From Clostridium ihumii AP5 (lineage in GTDB: Bacteria > Bacillota > Clostridia > Clostridiales > Clostridiaceae): DNA of 64,000 bases. Positions 1-8,362 of the stretch are shown here, in pieces. Below the pieces are notes generated by a model. That model saw only the letters and a list, made by a program, of their open reading frames with translations, was not told where the DNA came from and ran no database searches. The first letter of the stretch is position 1; each line of letters begins with the position of its first letter. The position numbers were made by a program, and so were the translations under genes. The stretch is from NCBI RefSeq assembly GCF_000612845.1, contig NZ_CCAT010000083.1, forward strand, positions 62,001 through 126,000. The letters run 5' to 3'.

Positions 1-63
1 AATCATTCAATTACGGTATTAGTTATATAAAAAAATTTATGAAAAATAAATCATTGAAATAAA

Positions 64-100
64 GAGAGAGAACTTACTAATTATATTTAGTAGGTTCTTT
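64..100 (-). terminator. Hairpin at the 3' end of the desulfurase gene
   Basis: An 11-bp stem (70-80 with 87-97, one G-T pair) with a six-base loop overlaps the stop codon of the minus-strand gene. The following tract on the minus strand is CT-rich rather than a clean T run, so termination is plausible but weak. It could also serve a plus-strand gene ending left of the window. Confidence 0.5.
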
Positions 101-1262
101 CTTTCAAATTGTTATTTTTAATAACTTTATTTAATGCATCTATTGTATAATTAACATCGCTTACAGTATTAAAATGGCCGAAACTAAATCTTAAAGTTCC
201 ATGAGGAAATGTATTTAATGTTTTATGTGCAGAAGGAGCACAATGAAGACCACTTCTAGTAGAGATACCATAATACTTGTTTAAGTGATGTGCTACAATG
301 CTATTATCTAAATCCTTAAAATCCAAGGAAACCACAGAAGTTCTATTTTCAAGTAAATCACTTCCTATAATAAAAGAACTATTCATGTTTTTTATTCCCT
401 CAATAAATTTTTTCGTAAGATAAAGTTCCTTTTCTTTTATTGTATTTGTTCCAATGCTATTTAAGTAATGTAAAGCTGTATTTAATCCAAAAATGCCAGG
501 TAAATTAAGAGTGCCGCTTTCAAATTTATCAGGCATATAATTAGGTTGAATTTCATACTCAGAAAGGCTACCAGTTCCACCTTCAATTAATGGATTAATC
601 ATAGGAACAATATTATCTTTTATTAAAAAACCACCAGTACCTTGTGGTCCTAAAAGACATTTATGTCCGGTAAAACAAAGAATATCTGCATTTAATTTAT
701 TTATATCAATATCTAAGAATCCTGCTGTTTGAGCACAGTCTACAATAAAAATTATATTGTGTTTTTTTGCAAGTTGTCCAACTTTTTCTAATGATAATAT
801 AGAGCCACAAACATTAGAGGCTTGAGTCATTATAATTGCCTTAGTATTTGGGCGTATAGAGGCTTCAACATCATTAGGATTTAAGAAGCCTAAATTACTA
901 CATTTTATTTGGCTAATAGATACTCCTAACTCTTTTAAAGAAGCAAGTGGTCTCATAACTGCATTATGTTCCATGGAAGAGACAATTACATTATCACCTG
1001 GCTTTAATAAACCTTTTATAGTCATGTTCAAACTATAAGTTATACTTGGTGTGAATATAACGTTTTCAGGTTTGTCAAATTTAAATAAGTCGCAAATAAG
1101 TTCACGAGTTTCAAAAATTGTATTTTCAGCATCAATAGCATCATAATAAGCACCACGATTTATGTTACAACCTATATTATTTATGTAATTTAGCATTGAT
1201 TCACCTACATTAGGTGCTTTGGGAAAAGAAGTTGCACTATTATCTAAATAAACTTTTCTCAT
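87..1262 (-). CDS. Cysteine desulfurase-like PLP enzyme (class V aminotransferase)
   Basis: This 391-residue fold-type I PLP enzyme belongs to the cysteine desulfurase/selenocysteine lyase group. Asp175 in IVDCAQ and Lys201 in TGHK are the expected cofactor residues. Cys341 in the SGLHCAP motif is the expected persulfide-forming cysteine. I chose the ATG at 1262 because AAGGAGG (1270-1276) lies just upstream; the frame stays open to 1370 without a comparable ribosome site. It is divergent from yedE-yedF-DUF3343. Such desulfurases often accompany selenium-utilisation genes, so a role in delivering Se or S is inferred from context. A plain sulfur role remains possible. Confidence 0.88.
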   Translation of the reverse strand: MRKVYLDNSATSFPKAPNVGESMLNYINNIGCNINRGAYYDAIDAENTIFETRELICDLFKFDKPENVIFTPSITYSLNMTIKGLLKPGDNVIVSSMEHNAVMRPLASLKELGVSISQIKCSNLGFLNPNDVEASIRPNTKAIIMTQASNVCGSILSLEKVGQLAKKHNIIFIVDCAQTAGFLDIDINKLNADILCFTGHKCLLGPQGTGGFLIKDNIVPMINPLIEGGTGSLSEYEIQPNYMPDKFESGTLNLPGIFGLNTALHYLNSIGTNTIKEKELYLTKKFIEGIKNMNSSFIIGSDLLENRTSVVSLDFKDLDNSIVAHHLNKYYGISTRSGLHCAPSAHKTLNTFPHGTLRFSFGHFNTVSDVNYTIDALNKVIKNNNLKERTY

Positions 1263-1376
1263 AAAAATACCTCCTTCAAAAACATCATTATTCATAAAGT
1301 CAATAGATATAGAAGTAATGATTGAATATTTCAATTTAATTAAAACTATAACATTTGATAGAATGGACATGGAACG

Positions 1377-1403
1377 ATTTAGATAATTTTGAATTATCTA
1401 AAT
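1377..1403. promoter_or_regulatory. 12-bp palindrome between divergent selenium genes
   Basis: ATTTAGATAATT, a TTG spacer and AATTATCTAAAT form a perfect inverted repeat. It lies between the divergent desulfurase and yedE genes, 115 bp from one start and 50 bp from the other. That position suits an operator controlling one or both promoters. A stem-loop in the yedE leader is the alternative. Confidence 0.4.
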
Positions 1404-1452
1404 TTATTTTACTTTTAATTAAATTTTAACAAATAAAAGGGGGATAGTAAAC

Positions 1453-2541
1453 ATGAAAGAAAAAAGAGGAATTATAATTGGTGGGGCAATAATTGGATTT
1501 TTAGCAGTACTTTCAGTTTATTTTGGAAATCCTAAAAACATGGGTATTTGTATTGCATGTTTTATAAGGGATATTGCTGGTGGTCTTGGATTACATAATG
1601 CTAAAGTAGTTCAATACATAAGACCAGAAATTTTAGGAATGATTTTGGGAGCATTTGGAATCGCAGTTTATAAAAAAGAATTTTCAACAAGAGGTGGATC
1701 ATCGGCCTTCTTAAGATTCATTCTAGGTGGAATGGTAATGATAGGGGCATTAGTGTTTTTAGGATGTCCAACGAGAATGGTTTTAAGACTTGCAGGTGGT
1801 GACTTTAACGCTATATTTGGAATTGTTGGATTTGCGGTAGGTATAGTTATTGGAATAGTATTCTTAAATAAAGGTTTTACATTAAAAAGAAATTATAAAC
1901 AAACAAAATTAGAAGGATATGTTCTTCCAATAATAAATGTTATTTTATTTGTATTAGTAGCTATTGGTTCAACATTGCTTATATTTTCTAAAGAAGGACC
2001 TGGTTCTAATCATTCACCAGTTTGGTTTGCTTTAATAGTAGGATTAGTAGTTGGTGTTATATGCCAAAGAACTAGACTTTGTATGGTTGGCGGAATAAGA
2101 GATATGATTTTATTTAAAGATTCATATTTAATATGGGGATTTATAGCAATGCTTTTAGCGGCATTCATAGGAAACTTAATTTTTGGATTTTTCAATCCAG
2201 GGTTTGCAAAACAGCCAGTAGCTCATACTGAATGGGTATGGAACTTTTTAGGAATGGTAGTTGCTGGTTGGGGTTCAGTTCTTTTAGGAGGATGTCCAAT
2301 GAGACAGTTGGTATTATCTGGAGAAGGCAATGTAGATTCAGTAATAACAGTTTTAGGAATGCTTGTTGGAGCAGCATTTTGTCATAATTTTAAATTGGCA
2401 TCATCACCAGAAGGAGCAACTCCAAATGGAAAAATTGCAGTAATTTTATGCTTTGTAGTTTTAGGTGCTATATCATATTTTAGTATACCAAAGAGTTCAA
2501 ATGTGAAAAACAAAGTAAAGGGGGAAGTAACAGTTGATTAA
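1453..2541 (+). CDS. yedE: YedE-like membrane protein (putative selenium/sulfur transporter)
   Basis: A polytopic membrane protein of 362 residues with about ten hydrophobic segments and two internal YeeE/YedE-type repeats. Each repeat carries a Gly-Cys-Pro motif: GCPTRMVLRL near residue 100 and GGCPMRQLVL near residue 280. In YeeE-type transporters such cysteines carry the chalcogen across the membrane. The start ATG follows AAAGGGGG. The last codons overlap the next gene by 8 bp, so they are co-translated. The YedE-YedF-DUF3343 order is a known selenium-utilisation marker, so the cargo is probably a selenium compound. Thiosulfate-type sulfur is the alternative. Confidence 0.85.
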   Translation: MKEKRGIIIGGAIIGFLAVLSVYFGNPKNMGICIACFIRDIAGGLGLHNAKVVQYIRPEILGMILGAFGIAVYKKEFSTRGGSSAFLRFILGGMVMIGALVFLGCPTRMVLRLAGGDFNAIFGIVGFAVGIVIGIVFLNKGFTLKRNYKQTKLEGYVLPIINVILFVLVAIGSTLLIFSKEGPGSNHSPVWFALIVGLVVGVICQRTRLCMVGGIRDMILFKDSYLIWGFIAMLLAAFIGNLIFGFFNPGFAKQPVAHTEWVWNFLGMVVAGWGSVLLGGCPMRQLVLSGEGNVDSVITVLGMLVGAAFCHNFKLASSPEGATPNGKIAVILCFVVLGAISYFSIPKSSNVKNKVKGEVTVD

Positions 2542-2740
2542 AATAGATGCTAGAGGAATATCATGTCCACAACCAGTATTAATGACTAAAAAAGGATTAG
2601 AAAATCACAAGGAAGGTATTATTGTTTTAGTTGATAATAATACAGCAAAACATAATGTGGAAAGATTTATGAAAAATGCAGGTTATAATGTTTCAATAGA
2701 AGAAAATAACGAGGAGTTTGCTTTAAAAGCAACAAAGTAA
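2534..2740 (+). CDS. yedF: Short YedF/TusA-type sulfur or selenium carrier
   Basis: A 68-residue TusA-fold protein with the carrier motif ISCPQPVL; Cys11 is the expected persulfide or perselenide site. It starts with TTG inside the 3' end of yedE behind GGGGGAAG. Typical YedF proteins of selenium users are about 200 residues, with a second DsrE-like domain; here only the N-terminal TusA domain exists. It probably accepts chalcogen brought in by YedE. The TTG start and overlap suggest tight translational coupling. Confidence 0.82.
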   Translation: MIKIDARGISCPQPVLMTKKGLENHKEGIIVLVDNNTAKHNVERFMKNAGYNVSIEENNEEFALKATK

Positions 2741-2741
2741 A

Positions 2742-2981
2742 ATGAATTATTTAGCAACATTTTTTACACATTCAGGAGCAATAAAATTTAAAAGAAACTT
2801 AATTAAAAAAAACATTGAAAATGAAGCATTACCTGTGCCAAGACAACTTAGTTCTAACTGTGGAATAGGTGTTAAGTTTCTAATAAATGAAAATATAGAA
2901 GAAGTATATAATGATGATATAGAAAAGATATTTAAAATCGAAAAAGAGGGATATAAACTTTATAAAGATTTTGATGAATAA
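2742..2981 (+). CDS. DUF3343 family putative Se/S carrier protein
   Basis: This 79-residue protein matches the DUF3343 pattern: an N-terminal LATFFTHSGAIKFKR segment and the signature PRQLSSNCGIGVKF with a conserved Cys near residue 40. DUF3343 genes sit beside yedE/yedF in many anaerobes and are thought to carry selenium or sulfur. It starts one base after the yedF stop and ends the operon before a strong terminator. Biochemical function is unproven. Confidence 0.78.
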   Translation: MNYLATFFTHSGAIKFKRNLIKKNIENEALPVPRQLSSNCGIGVKFLINENIEEVYNDDIEKIFKIEKEGYKLYKDFDE

Positions 2982-2984
2982 ATT

Positions 2985-3020
2985 AAAGGGATAGTTCATT
3001 TATGAACTATCCCTTTAATA
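2985..3020 (+). terminator. Terminator of the yedE operon
   Basis: A 15-bp perfect stem (2985-2999 with 3002-3016) is followed by TTTAATATTT, four bases after the DUF3343 stop codon. Confidence 0.8.
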
Positions 3021-3119
3021 TTTAAAAGATTGAAAAGAATATTAATTTATATACAATTTTCATTTAAAAAATTATGTTGTATAATTCTTAAAGTAATATA
3101 GTTACAGATTTAAAAATAG

Positions 3120-3146
3120 TTTTGAATTCGAGCTTGTTTCTCTATA
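3120..3146. repeat. Fragment of the dispersed element end
   Basis: TTTTGAATTCGAGCTTG followed by TTTCTCTATA resembles the right terminal repeat of the intergenic element family. Its 17-bp core (3124-3140) recurs exactly, inverted, at 10369-10385. I read it as a solo or eroded element end. Confidence 0.45.
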
Positions 3147-3251
3147 GAAATGTGTATGTGAATTTTTAATTTTAATAAAGTAGAATAAAGATTTTAAATT
3201 AGTTAAAAACAATGAATTTAAGAAAGTTATAGAAACTGGTAGGTGAAATAT

Positions 3252-3356
3252 ATGAAAGAAAAGATTAAAAAAGTATTATTAATTGGTGCAATTTTTGCAG
3301 TAGGAATAGTTGTATGTTTATTTTATTATAGTGTGAAAGCTAAAATGGCTGCATAA
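3252..3356 (+). CDS. 34-residue single-pass membrane miniprotein
   Basis: A small frame with ATG at 3252 behind AGGTG (3241-3245). It encodes a Lys-rich N-terminus, one hydrophobic segment (about residues 9-27) and a short basic tail. The layout resembles small membrane peptides that modulate larger partners, but I recognise no family. It sits alone upstream of the unknown membrane protein at 3440. Length and composition could occur by chance in AT-rich DNA, so support is moderate. Confidence 0.45.
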   Translation: MKEKIKKVLLIGAIFAVGIVVCLFYYSVKAKMAA

Positions 3357-3363
3357 ATGAAAG

Positions 3364-3432
3364 AATCCCCCTTAATGTAAAGTTTAATTCAAAAAAATGT
3401 AATTTTACTTTATAATAGTATTAAGGGGGATT
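3364..3432 (+). promoter_or_regulatory. 13-bp inverted repeat spanning promoter and ribosome site of the 3440 gene
   Basis: AATCCCCCTTAAT (3364-3376) pairs perfectly with ATTAAGGGGGATT (3420-3432). The second arm contains the Shine-Dalgarno sequence of the downstream gene. Between the arms lies a promoter-like pair, TTCAAA (3388-3393) and TATAAT (3411-3416), with 17-nt spacing. A transcript starting further upstream could hide the ribosome site; the repeat could equally be a protein operator. Confidence 0.5.
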
Positions 3433-3439
3433 AATTTTT

Positions 3440-4348
3440 ATGTTTGATAAATTATTAGGTTTTTTATTAGGTATAGTTTGTATAATATTTGTTTTAAGTG
3501 CATTTTTCTGGGAAAGTAATGTTACAGTTATATGCATTATATTATTGATAGTAATACTACAAATTATAAATCCTATTACTGAAATTAAAAAAAATAGGAA
3601 AGATATTAGTGATGTTGAAAGAAAAACTTTTAAGCGTGAAGTGTTTAATTTATTTGAGGGGAGTATATGCTTAGTAACTATTGTTTTAATCACATTTTTA
3701 GGTAGTGATATTACAGAAAAAACATCAAGGATGATAAATATAATGTTTTATTTAAGCTTAACCATAATAAATGTGGATCTTATAAGAATTATAATAGTAG
3801 ATTTTAAGAAACAACATTCAAATAAAGACAATTATAAGGAAGAAAAGGAAAAAACATTAGGGGACAGAATAGGTGTGTATATATTTGCATTTATGATTAT
3901 TACATCATATACATTACCAGCAATAGGGACTTTATTTCAATATAATAATATTATAAGTGTGCATGATGAAAATCAAGAAAAAGATATAGGGATATATGTA
4001 ACAGTTAATACTAATAATAAAAATAAATATGAAGTGAATGATAAAGAAAAAGTTAAATATATAAAAAATGCTTTAAAAGATTGTAAGATTCAAGAGCTTA
4101 AGGGATATGAATATGTTCAATATAAACATAATATTGGAATTAAGAAAAATGTGAATTTATATTTTACGCCTATGATATATAAATCACCTATTATAAATGA
4201 ACTTCAATTTGATACAAATGGAAAAATATATATTATAGATCATATTCATAATAAAAACTTTATAAAAAGATTATTTAGCAACGATAATAAAATATATAAA
4301 CTTATAGATACTAATACTAATTTATACAAAATTTTAGAAAGTATTTAA
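3440..4348 (+). CDS. Unknown membrane protein with C-terminal soluble domain
   Basis: A 302-residue protein I do not recognise. It has five hydrophobic segments in the first ~175 residues (two at the N-terminus, then about 72-90, 98-120 and 147-172). A soluble Lys/Asn/Tyr-rich domain of ~125 residues follows and is probably extracytoplasmic. The ATG follows AAGGGGGA. It is monocistronic, between its own promoter and a strong terminator. The ribosome site lies in one arm of a 13-bp inverted repeat, which hints at translational or operator control. Confidence 0.7.
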   Translation: MFDKLLGFLLGIVCIIFVLSAFFWESNVTVICIILLIVILQIINPITEIKKNRKDISDVERKTFKREVFNLFEGSICLVTIVLITFLGSDITEKTSRMINIMFYLSLTIINVDLIRIIIVDFKKQHSNKDNYKEEKEKTLGDRIGVYIFAFMIITSYTLPAIGTLFQYNNIISVHDENQEKDIGIYVTVNTNNKNKYEVNDKEKVKYIKNALKDCKIQELKGYEYVQYKHNIGIKKNVNLYFTPMIYKSPIINELQFDTNGKIYIIDHIHNKNFIKRLFSNDNKIYKLIDTNTNLYKILESI

Positions 4349-4387
4349 CTGTTTTAATAAGTAAGTTAACATATATTATATAAATTT

Positions 4388-4423
4388 ATAGGACTCATAT
4401 TTTTATATGAGTCCTATTTTTTT
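4388..4423 (+). terminator. Rho-independent terminator
   Basis: A 13-bp perfect stem (4388-4400 with 4405-4417) is followed by a T run to 4423. The remaining bases to 4642 hold no gene; I see only AT-rich sequence and the ribosome site of the next gene. Confidence 0.85.
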
Positions 4424-4642
4424 GAAAAATTATTTATTAATATTTAATTTTGAGTTTATTAGATTTATTTTTCTTTTCCAATACAATTTAATACCAAATG
4501 AAATATGATTAAAAACATATTTAATATTTTAATAGGTAAGTTAGTAACTATATAGATTTCATATTAGACAGTGAAGTAATGGCATAGTAATATGTTTATT
4601 AATTTGTGTAAGAAAAGGATTAAATTTTATGGGGGGAATATT

Positions 4643-5698
4643 ATGTTGGAAAAAATGAGTTCTGGTGAAAGAATGTTAGGTGTTATAACAAAAAGTAAAA
4701 TAGATAGGGTTCCAGTACTAGCTATGGGATCAGCATATGAAGCTTATTTGTGCAAGAAAACATTAGAGGAATACTACAATAATCCTAAATTAGTTTATGA
4801 GTGTCAAAAGTGGGTACATAGCATGTTACAAGACGATGGCGGTGTAGGATACAATATTCCAGGTGGTTATAATTTAGATTTTGGTGGAGAGTTGAAATAT
4901 TCGAGAAATCCATGTGTACAGCCTATAGCTAAGAAATTAATAATAAATGATATTAAAGAAGTAAATGATTTAAAAGTACCTGATTTGAAAAAGGCACATT
5001 TAACTAAATTGTCTATGGAATTTGATAGGATTTGTATGGATAATGGAGAAGGGGTTGGTGTAACTGCAGGTTCACCTATGGAAGTTGCTAATGATCTTAT
5101 AGGTATTAATAATCTTGTGAAATGGACATTAAAAGAACCAGAAGCAATACACAAAGTACTTAGGGTAAGTACAGATTATCTGTTAGAAACAATTAAATTG
5201 AGAATAAATGAATTTGGAGCTGAAAATTGTGGAGCATTTTTACCATTACCATTAGAATCACATCATATAATTTCACCTAAGATGTTTAAGGAAATATCGC
5301 TTCCTTATATAAAGGAAATATTTACATATTTAATTGATGCAGGTGTGAAAAAATGGACTATACATTTATGTGGAAATCATATAAATAATATAGAAACAAT
5401 TTTAGAAGAACTTCCAATAGTGCCAAGGACTGTTTTTAGCATAGGTGGAGAAATGGAATTAGAAGAGGTATCTAAAATAATAGGCAAAGACCATATTTTA
5501 GCTGGAAACTTATCTACATCTATAATAAATGTAGGTACACCACAAGAAGTATATGATGAAACAACAAGATTATTAAAAAAGGTGATGAATAGAGAAGGTG
5601 GATATATAATGTGTCCTTCATGTGCAATACCACCTAAAACTTCGGCTGTAAATATACATGCTATGATTAAAGCTGTAAAAGATAACGGAAAGTATTAA
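4643..5698 (+). CDS. Uroporphyrinogen decarboxylase-family (MtaA/CmuA-like) zinc methyltransferase-type protein
   Basis: A 351-residue URO-D-fold protein. A zinc site like that of MtaA/MtbA methylcobamide methyltransferases is visible: His241-x-Cys243 in HLCGNH and Cys324/Cys327 in CPSCAIPP. True HemE lacks this His-x-Cys...Cys set, so haem synthesis is unlikely. The family moves methyl groups between corrinoid proteins and thiols. No corrinoid protein or substrate-specific methyltransferase is adjacent, so the substrate is unknown. The start at 4643 follows GGGGGG; the frame opens 17 codons earlier without a ribosome site. It is monocistronic with its own terminator. Confidence 0.78.
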   Translation: MLEKMSSGERMLGVITKSKIDRVPVLAMGSAYEAYLCKKTLEEYYNNPKLVYECQKWVHSMLQDDGGVGYNIPGGYNLDFGGELKYSRNPCVQPIAKKLIINDIKEVNDLKVPDLKKAHLTKLSMEFDRICMDNGEGVGVTAGSPMEVANDLIGINNLVKWTLKEPEAIHKVLRVSTDYLLETIKLRINEFGAENCGAFLPLPLESHHIISPKMFKEISLPYIKEIFTYLIDAGVKKWTIHLCGNHINNIETILEELPIVPRTVFSIGGEMELEEVSKIIGKDHILAGNLSTSIINVGTPQEVYDETTRLLKKVMNREGGYIMCPSCAIPPKTSAVNIHAMIKAVKDNGKY

Positions 5699-5712
5699 AT
5701 ATAATAAATGAT

Positions 5713-5750
5713 GGGATGTATAAAGTTTTATACATTCCTATATTTTTTTA
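5713..5750 (+). terminator. Rho-independent terminator
   Basis: A 12-bp stem (5713-5724 with 5727-5738, one G-T pair) is followed by TATTTTTTT. It separates the MtaA-like gene from the Bce-type operon. Confidence 0.75.
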
Positions 5751-5754
5751 ATCA

Positions 5755-5783
5755 GTGACTAAAATTTTTATGTTTTGTATAAT
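5755..5783 (+). promoter_or_regulatory. Promoter of the first Bce-type operon
   Basis: GTGACT (5755-5760) and a perfect TATAAT (5778-5783) are 17 nt apart, 22 bp upstream of the response-regulator start. This fits a sigma-A promoter for the four-gene operon. Confidence 0.6.
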
Positions 5784-5804
5784 TATTTTATAAGAGGTGA
5801 TTTA

Positions 5805-6479
5805 ATGTATAGAATTTTTATAGTTGAGGATGATAAAAGTTTAAGTAAACAAATTAAGGATGGACTTGAAAAGTGGGGGTTTAAAGGTATAGAAGTAGAT
5901 GATTATGAGAATATAGTAGAGGAGTTTAATTTAACATGTCCAGATTTAGTATTGATGGATATAAATTTGCCTTGTTTTGATGGATTTTATTGGTGTAAAG
6001 CAATTAGAAATATTTCTAAGACTCCTATAATATTTTTATCTTCTAGAGATAGCGATATGGATATAATAATGGCTGTGAATCTGGGGGGAGATGATTATTT
6101 AACAAAACCATTTTCAATGCAAGTTTTAATAGCTAAAATACAAGCATTACTTAGAAGAACATATTCATATAAAGAGGAGGAAAGTAATTTAATCCAAATT
6201 GGTGAAGTAATATTAAATTTAAATAAGGGAAGTTTGAGCTATGGAGAAAAAAACATTGAACTTACAAAAAATGAATTTAAAATACTTCAAATACTTATGA
6301 GCAGTAGAGGAAAAATAATAAGTCGAGGAAGGATAATGGAAGAACTTTGGGAAAGTGAAGAATTTATAAGTGAAAACACTTTGTCTGTAAATGTAAATAG
6401 ATTAAGAAAAAAATTAAGCGATATAGGTTTAGATGAGTTTATAATTACTAAAAAATCTCAAGGATATATGGTGGAATAA
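5805..6479 (+). CDS. OmpR-family response regulator (BceR-like)
   Basis: A 224-residue regulator with an N-terminal receiver domain. It shows the acidic pair EDD near residue 8, phospho-acceptor Asp in LVLMDINLP near residue 52 and Lys in DDYLTKPF near residue 100. A C-terminal winged helix of the OmpR/PhoB type ends with NVNRLRKKL and a GYMVE tail. The start at 5805 follows AAGAGGTG, ten codons inside the longest frame. It is followed two bases later by its kinase and then an ABC pair. This is the standard Bce layout, in which the regulator induces the transporter when peptides are handled. Confidence 0.9.
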   Translation: MYRIFIVEDDKSLSKQIKDGLEKWGFKGIEVDDYENIVEEFNLTCPDLVLMDINLPCFDGFYWCKAIRNISKTPIIFLSSRDSDMDIIMAVNLGGDDYLTKPFSMQVLIAKIQALLRRTYSYKEEESNLIQIGEVILNLNKGSLSYGEKNIELTKNEFKILQILMSSRGKIISRGRIMEELWESEEFISENTLSVNVNRLRKKLSDIGLDEFIITKKSQGYMVE

Positions 6480-6480
6480 T

Positions 6481-7509
6481 ATGTTTTTTAAATATATAAG
6501 AGAAAAATATATACATATAATATATTTTTTATGTAACTTTATAATATTAAATTTAGTTATTTACTTAAGTCCTATTATTGATTTAGAAGGTACAGAGACA
6601 TATTATCTAAATTTTTTAATGATAGCTGCATTTTTAAGTATATATGCTATTGATTTTTATAAATGGCATAAACATATAAAAGAATTAAATCAAAATAAAG
6701 ATACATTATTAAGCTATTATGATAACTTAAAATATAAAACAATAAAAGATGAGATAATTTTAGAATTTATGAGAACAACAGAAATATTAAATGAAAATAG
6801 AAATTTAGAATTACAAAAATCACAAGATGAGGTAATAGATTATATTACTAATTGGGTACATCAAATAAAAATACCAATATCAGTTTTAGAGTTAGTTATA
6901 AAGGATATGGAAGACAACTTTTTAGATTATGAAGCTTGTAAAAAATTGAGGATTGAAGTTGAACGGGTAAAATTTTTAATAGATCAAGCTTTATATATAA
7001 GTAGAGCATCTTCATATAGTGAAGATTTTAAAATAGAATATGTCAATTTGAAAGGTATTATAAATGAAGTTATAAAGAAAAATAGAGTTTTAATAATACA
7101 TAATAAAATAGAAATAGATATACAGGAATTAAATTTTGAAGTTTTAACAGATAGAAAGTGGATTATTTATGTAATTGAACAACTTATAAATAATAGTTGT
7201 AAGTATATGAAAGACAATGGAAAAATAACTATTGGAGCAGAAAAAAATGATAAGGGAATACATTTATTTATAGAAGACAATGGAATAGGAATAGAAAGTG
7301 AAGATTTAAATAGAATTTTCTACAAAGGTTTTACGGGGAATAATGGCAGGAAAATAGCTAAATCTACAGGTATGGGTCTTTATATATCTAAAATGATTTG
7401 TAATAAATTGAATCATGATTTATATGTTAGTTCAGAGGTTAATAGGTATACAAGATTTACAATAGGTTTTTATAATATTTCAGATTATTTTAATCTTACA
7501 CAAATGTAA
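6481..7509 (+). CDS. Intramembrane-sensing histidine kinase (BceS-like)
   Basis: A 342-residue kinase with two N-terminal transmembrane helices (about 10-32 and 40-58) and almost no extracellular loop, typical of kinases that read their partner transporter rather than a ligand. Visible motifs are the phospho-acceptor His in NWVHQIKIPISVLE, an N box INNSCKYMKD, a G1 box EDNGIGI and a G2 box STGMGLYISK. It begins two bases after the regulator's stop codon. The output is presumably phosphorylation of that regulator. Confidence 0.9.
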   Translation: MFFKYIREKYIHIIYFLCNFIILNLVIYLSPIIDLEGTETYYLNFLMIAAFLSIYAIDFYKWHKHIKELNQNKDTLLSYYDNLKYKTIKDEIILEFMRTTEILNENRNLELQKSQDEVIDYITNWVHQIKIPISVLELVIKDMEDNFLDYEACKKLRIEVERVKFLIDQALYISRASSYSEDFKIEYVNLKGIINEVIKKNRVLIIHNKIEIDIQELNFEVLTDRKWIIYVIEQLINNSCKYMKDNGKITIGAEKNDKGIHLFIEDNGIGIESEDLNRIFYKGFTGNNGRKIAKSTGMGLYISKMICNKLNHDLYVSSEVNRYTRFTIGFYNISDYFNLTQM

Positions 7510-7597
7510 CTTTAGATAGATAATTTGTTAGCTAAAGTGATGGCTTGAAGATGAGTATCCATTTAAAATATAAGTATAAGAAAAAGGAGGTACGATG

Positions 7598-8362
7598 ATG
7601 GAAATAGTATTAAAAGCCAGTAATTTGAGAAAGCAATATGGAACAAGAGGAATTATGTGTAATGCATTAGATGGTATAGATTTAGAAGTTAAAAAGGGTG
7701 AATTTTTAGGGATAATGGGTCCTTCAGGAGCAGGAAAAACTACACTTTTAAATGTATTGTCAACTATAGATGTACCTACAGCTGGCGAAGTTTATTATGA
7801 AAATAAAAGTATAGTTAATATGAAGAATAAGGAGCTTTCAAAATTTAGAAGAGGTAATATAGGGTTTATATTTCAAGACTATAATTTATTAGATAGTATG
7901 ACTATAGAAGATAACATTGCATTACCTTTAGCATTATCAAAAATGAATAGCGATGAAATAGAAAAAAAGGTTAAAAGTCTTTCTGAATTTTTTGGAATAG
8001 AAAAACAACTAAAAAAATATCCATATGAATTATCTGGTGGTCAAAAGCAAAGAGTAGCAGCAACAAGAGCACTTATAACATCACCATCAGTAATATTTGC
8101 AGATGAACCAACTGGAGCATTAGATTCTAAATCAGCATCAGAGCTTATGGCTTGCTTATCAAAAATGAATGAAGAATTTAAAACTACTATAATTATGGTA
8201 ACTCATGATTCATTTTGTGCAAGTTATTCTAAAAGGATATTGTTTATAAAAGATGGTAAAATACATGCTAACTTAGATAGAGGAAACTCTAGAAAAGAAT
8301 TTTTCAATAGAATAATGAATTTACTTTCATCTATGGGAGGCGATATAAGTGAACTCTTTTAA
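7598..8362 (+). CDS. BceA-type ABC transporter ATPase
   Basis: A MacB/BceA-class ATPase of about 254 residues. Walker A is GPSGAGKTT, the signature LSGGQKQRVAATRAL, Walker B IFADEPTGALD and the switch histidine lies in VTHD. Two ATGs occur in tandem at 7595 and 7598; AAGGAGG ending at 7590 fits the second better. The last 14 bp overlap the permease gene. With the FtsX-type permease it is expected to free cell-wall lipid targets from peptide antibiotics and signal to the kinase upstream. Confidence 0.93.
   Translation: MEIVLKASNLRKQYGTRGIMCNALDGIDLEVKKGEFLGIMGPSGAGKTTLLNVLSTIDVPTAGEVYYENKSIVNMKNKELSKFRRGNIGFIFQDYNLLDSMTIEDNIALPLALSKMNSDEIEKKVKSLSEFFGIEKQLKKYPYELSGGQKQRVAATRALITSPSVIFADEPTGALDSKSASELMACLSKMNEEFKTTIIMVTHDSFCASYSKRILFIKDGKIHANLDRGNSRKEFFNRIMNLLSSMGGDISELF

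Noticed and set aside
1-30. Possible last codons of a gene entering from the left
   Set aside because: A frame ending in TAA at 28-30 exists, but nine codons are too few to support a call.
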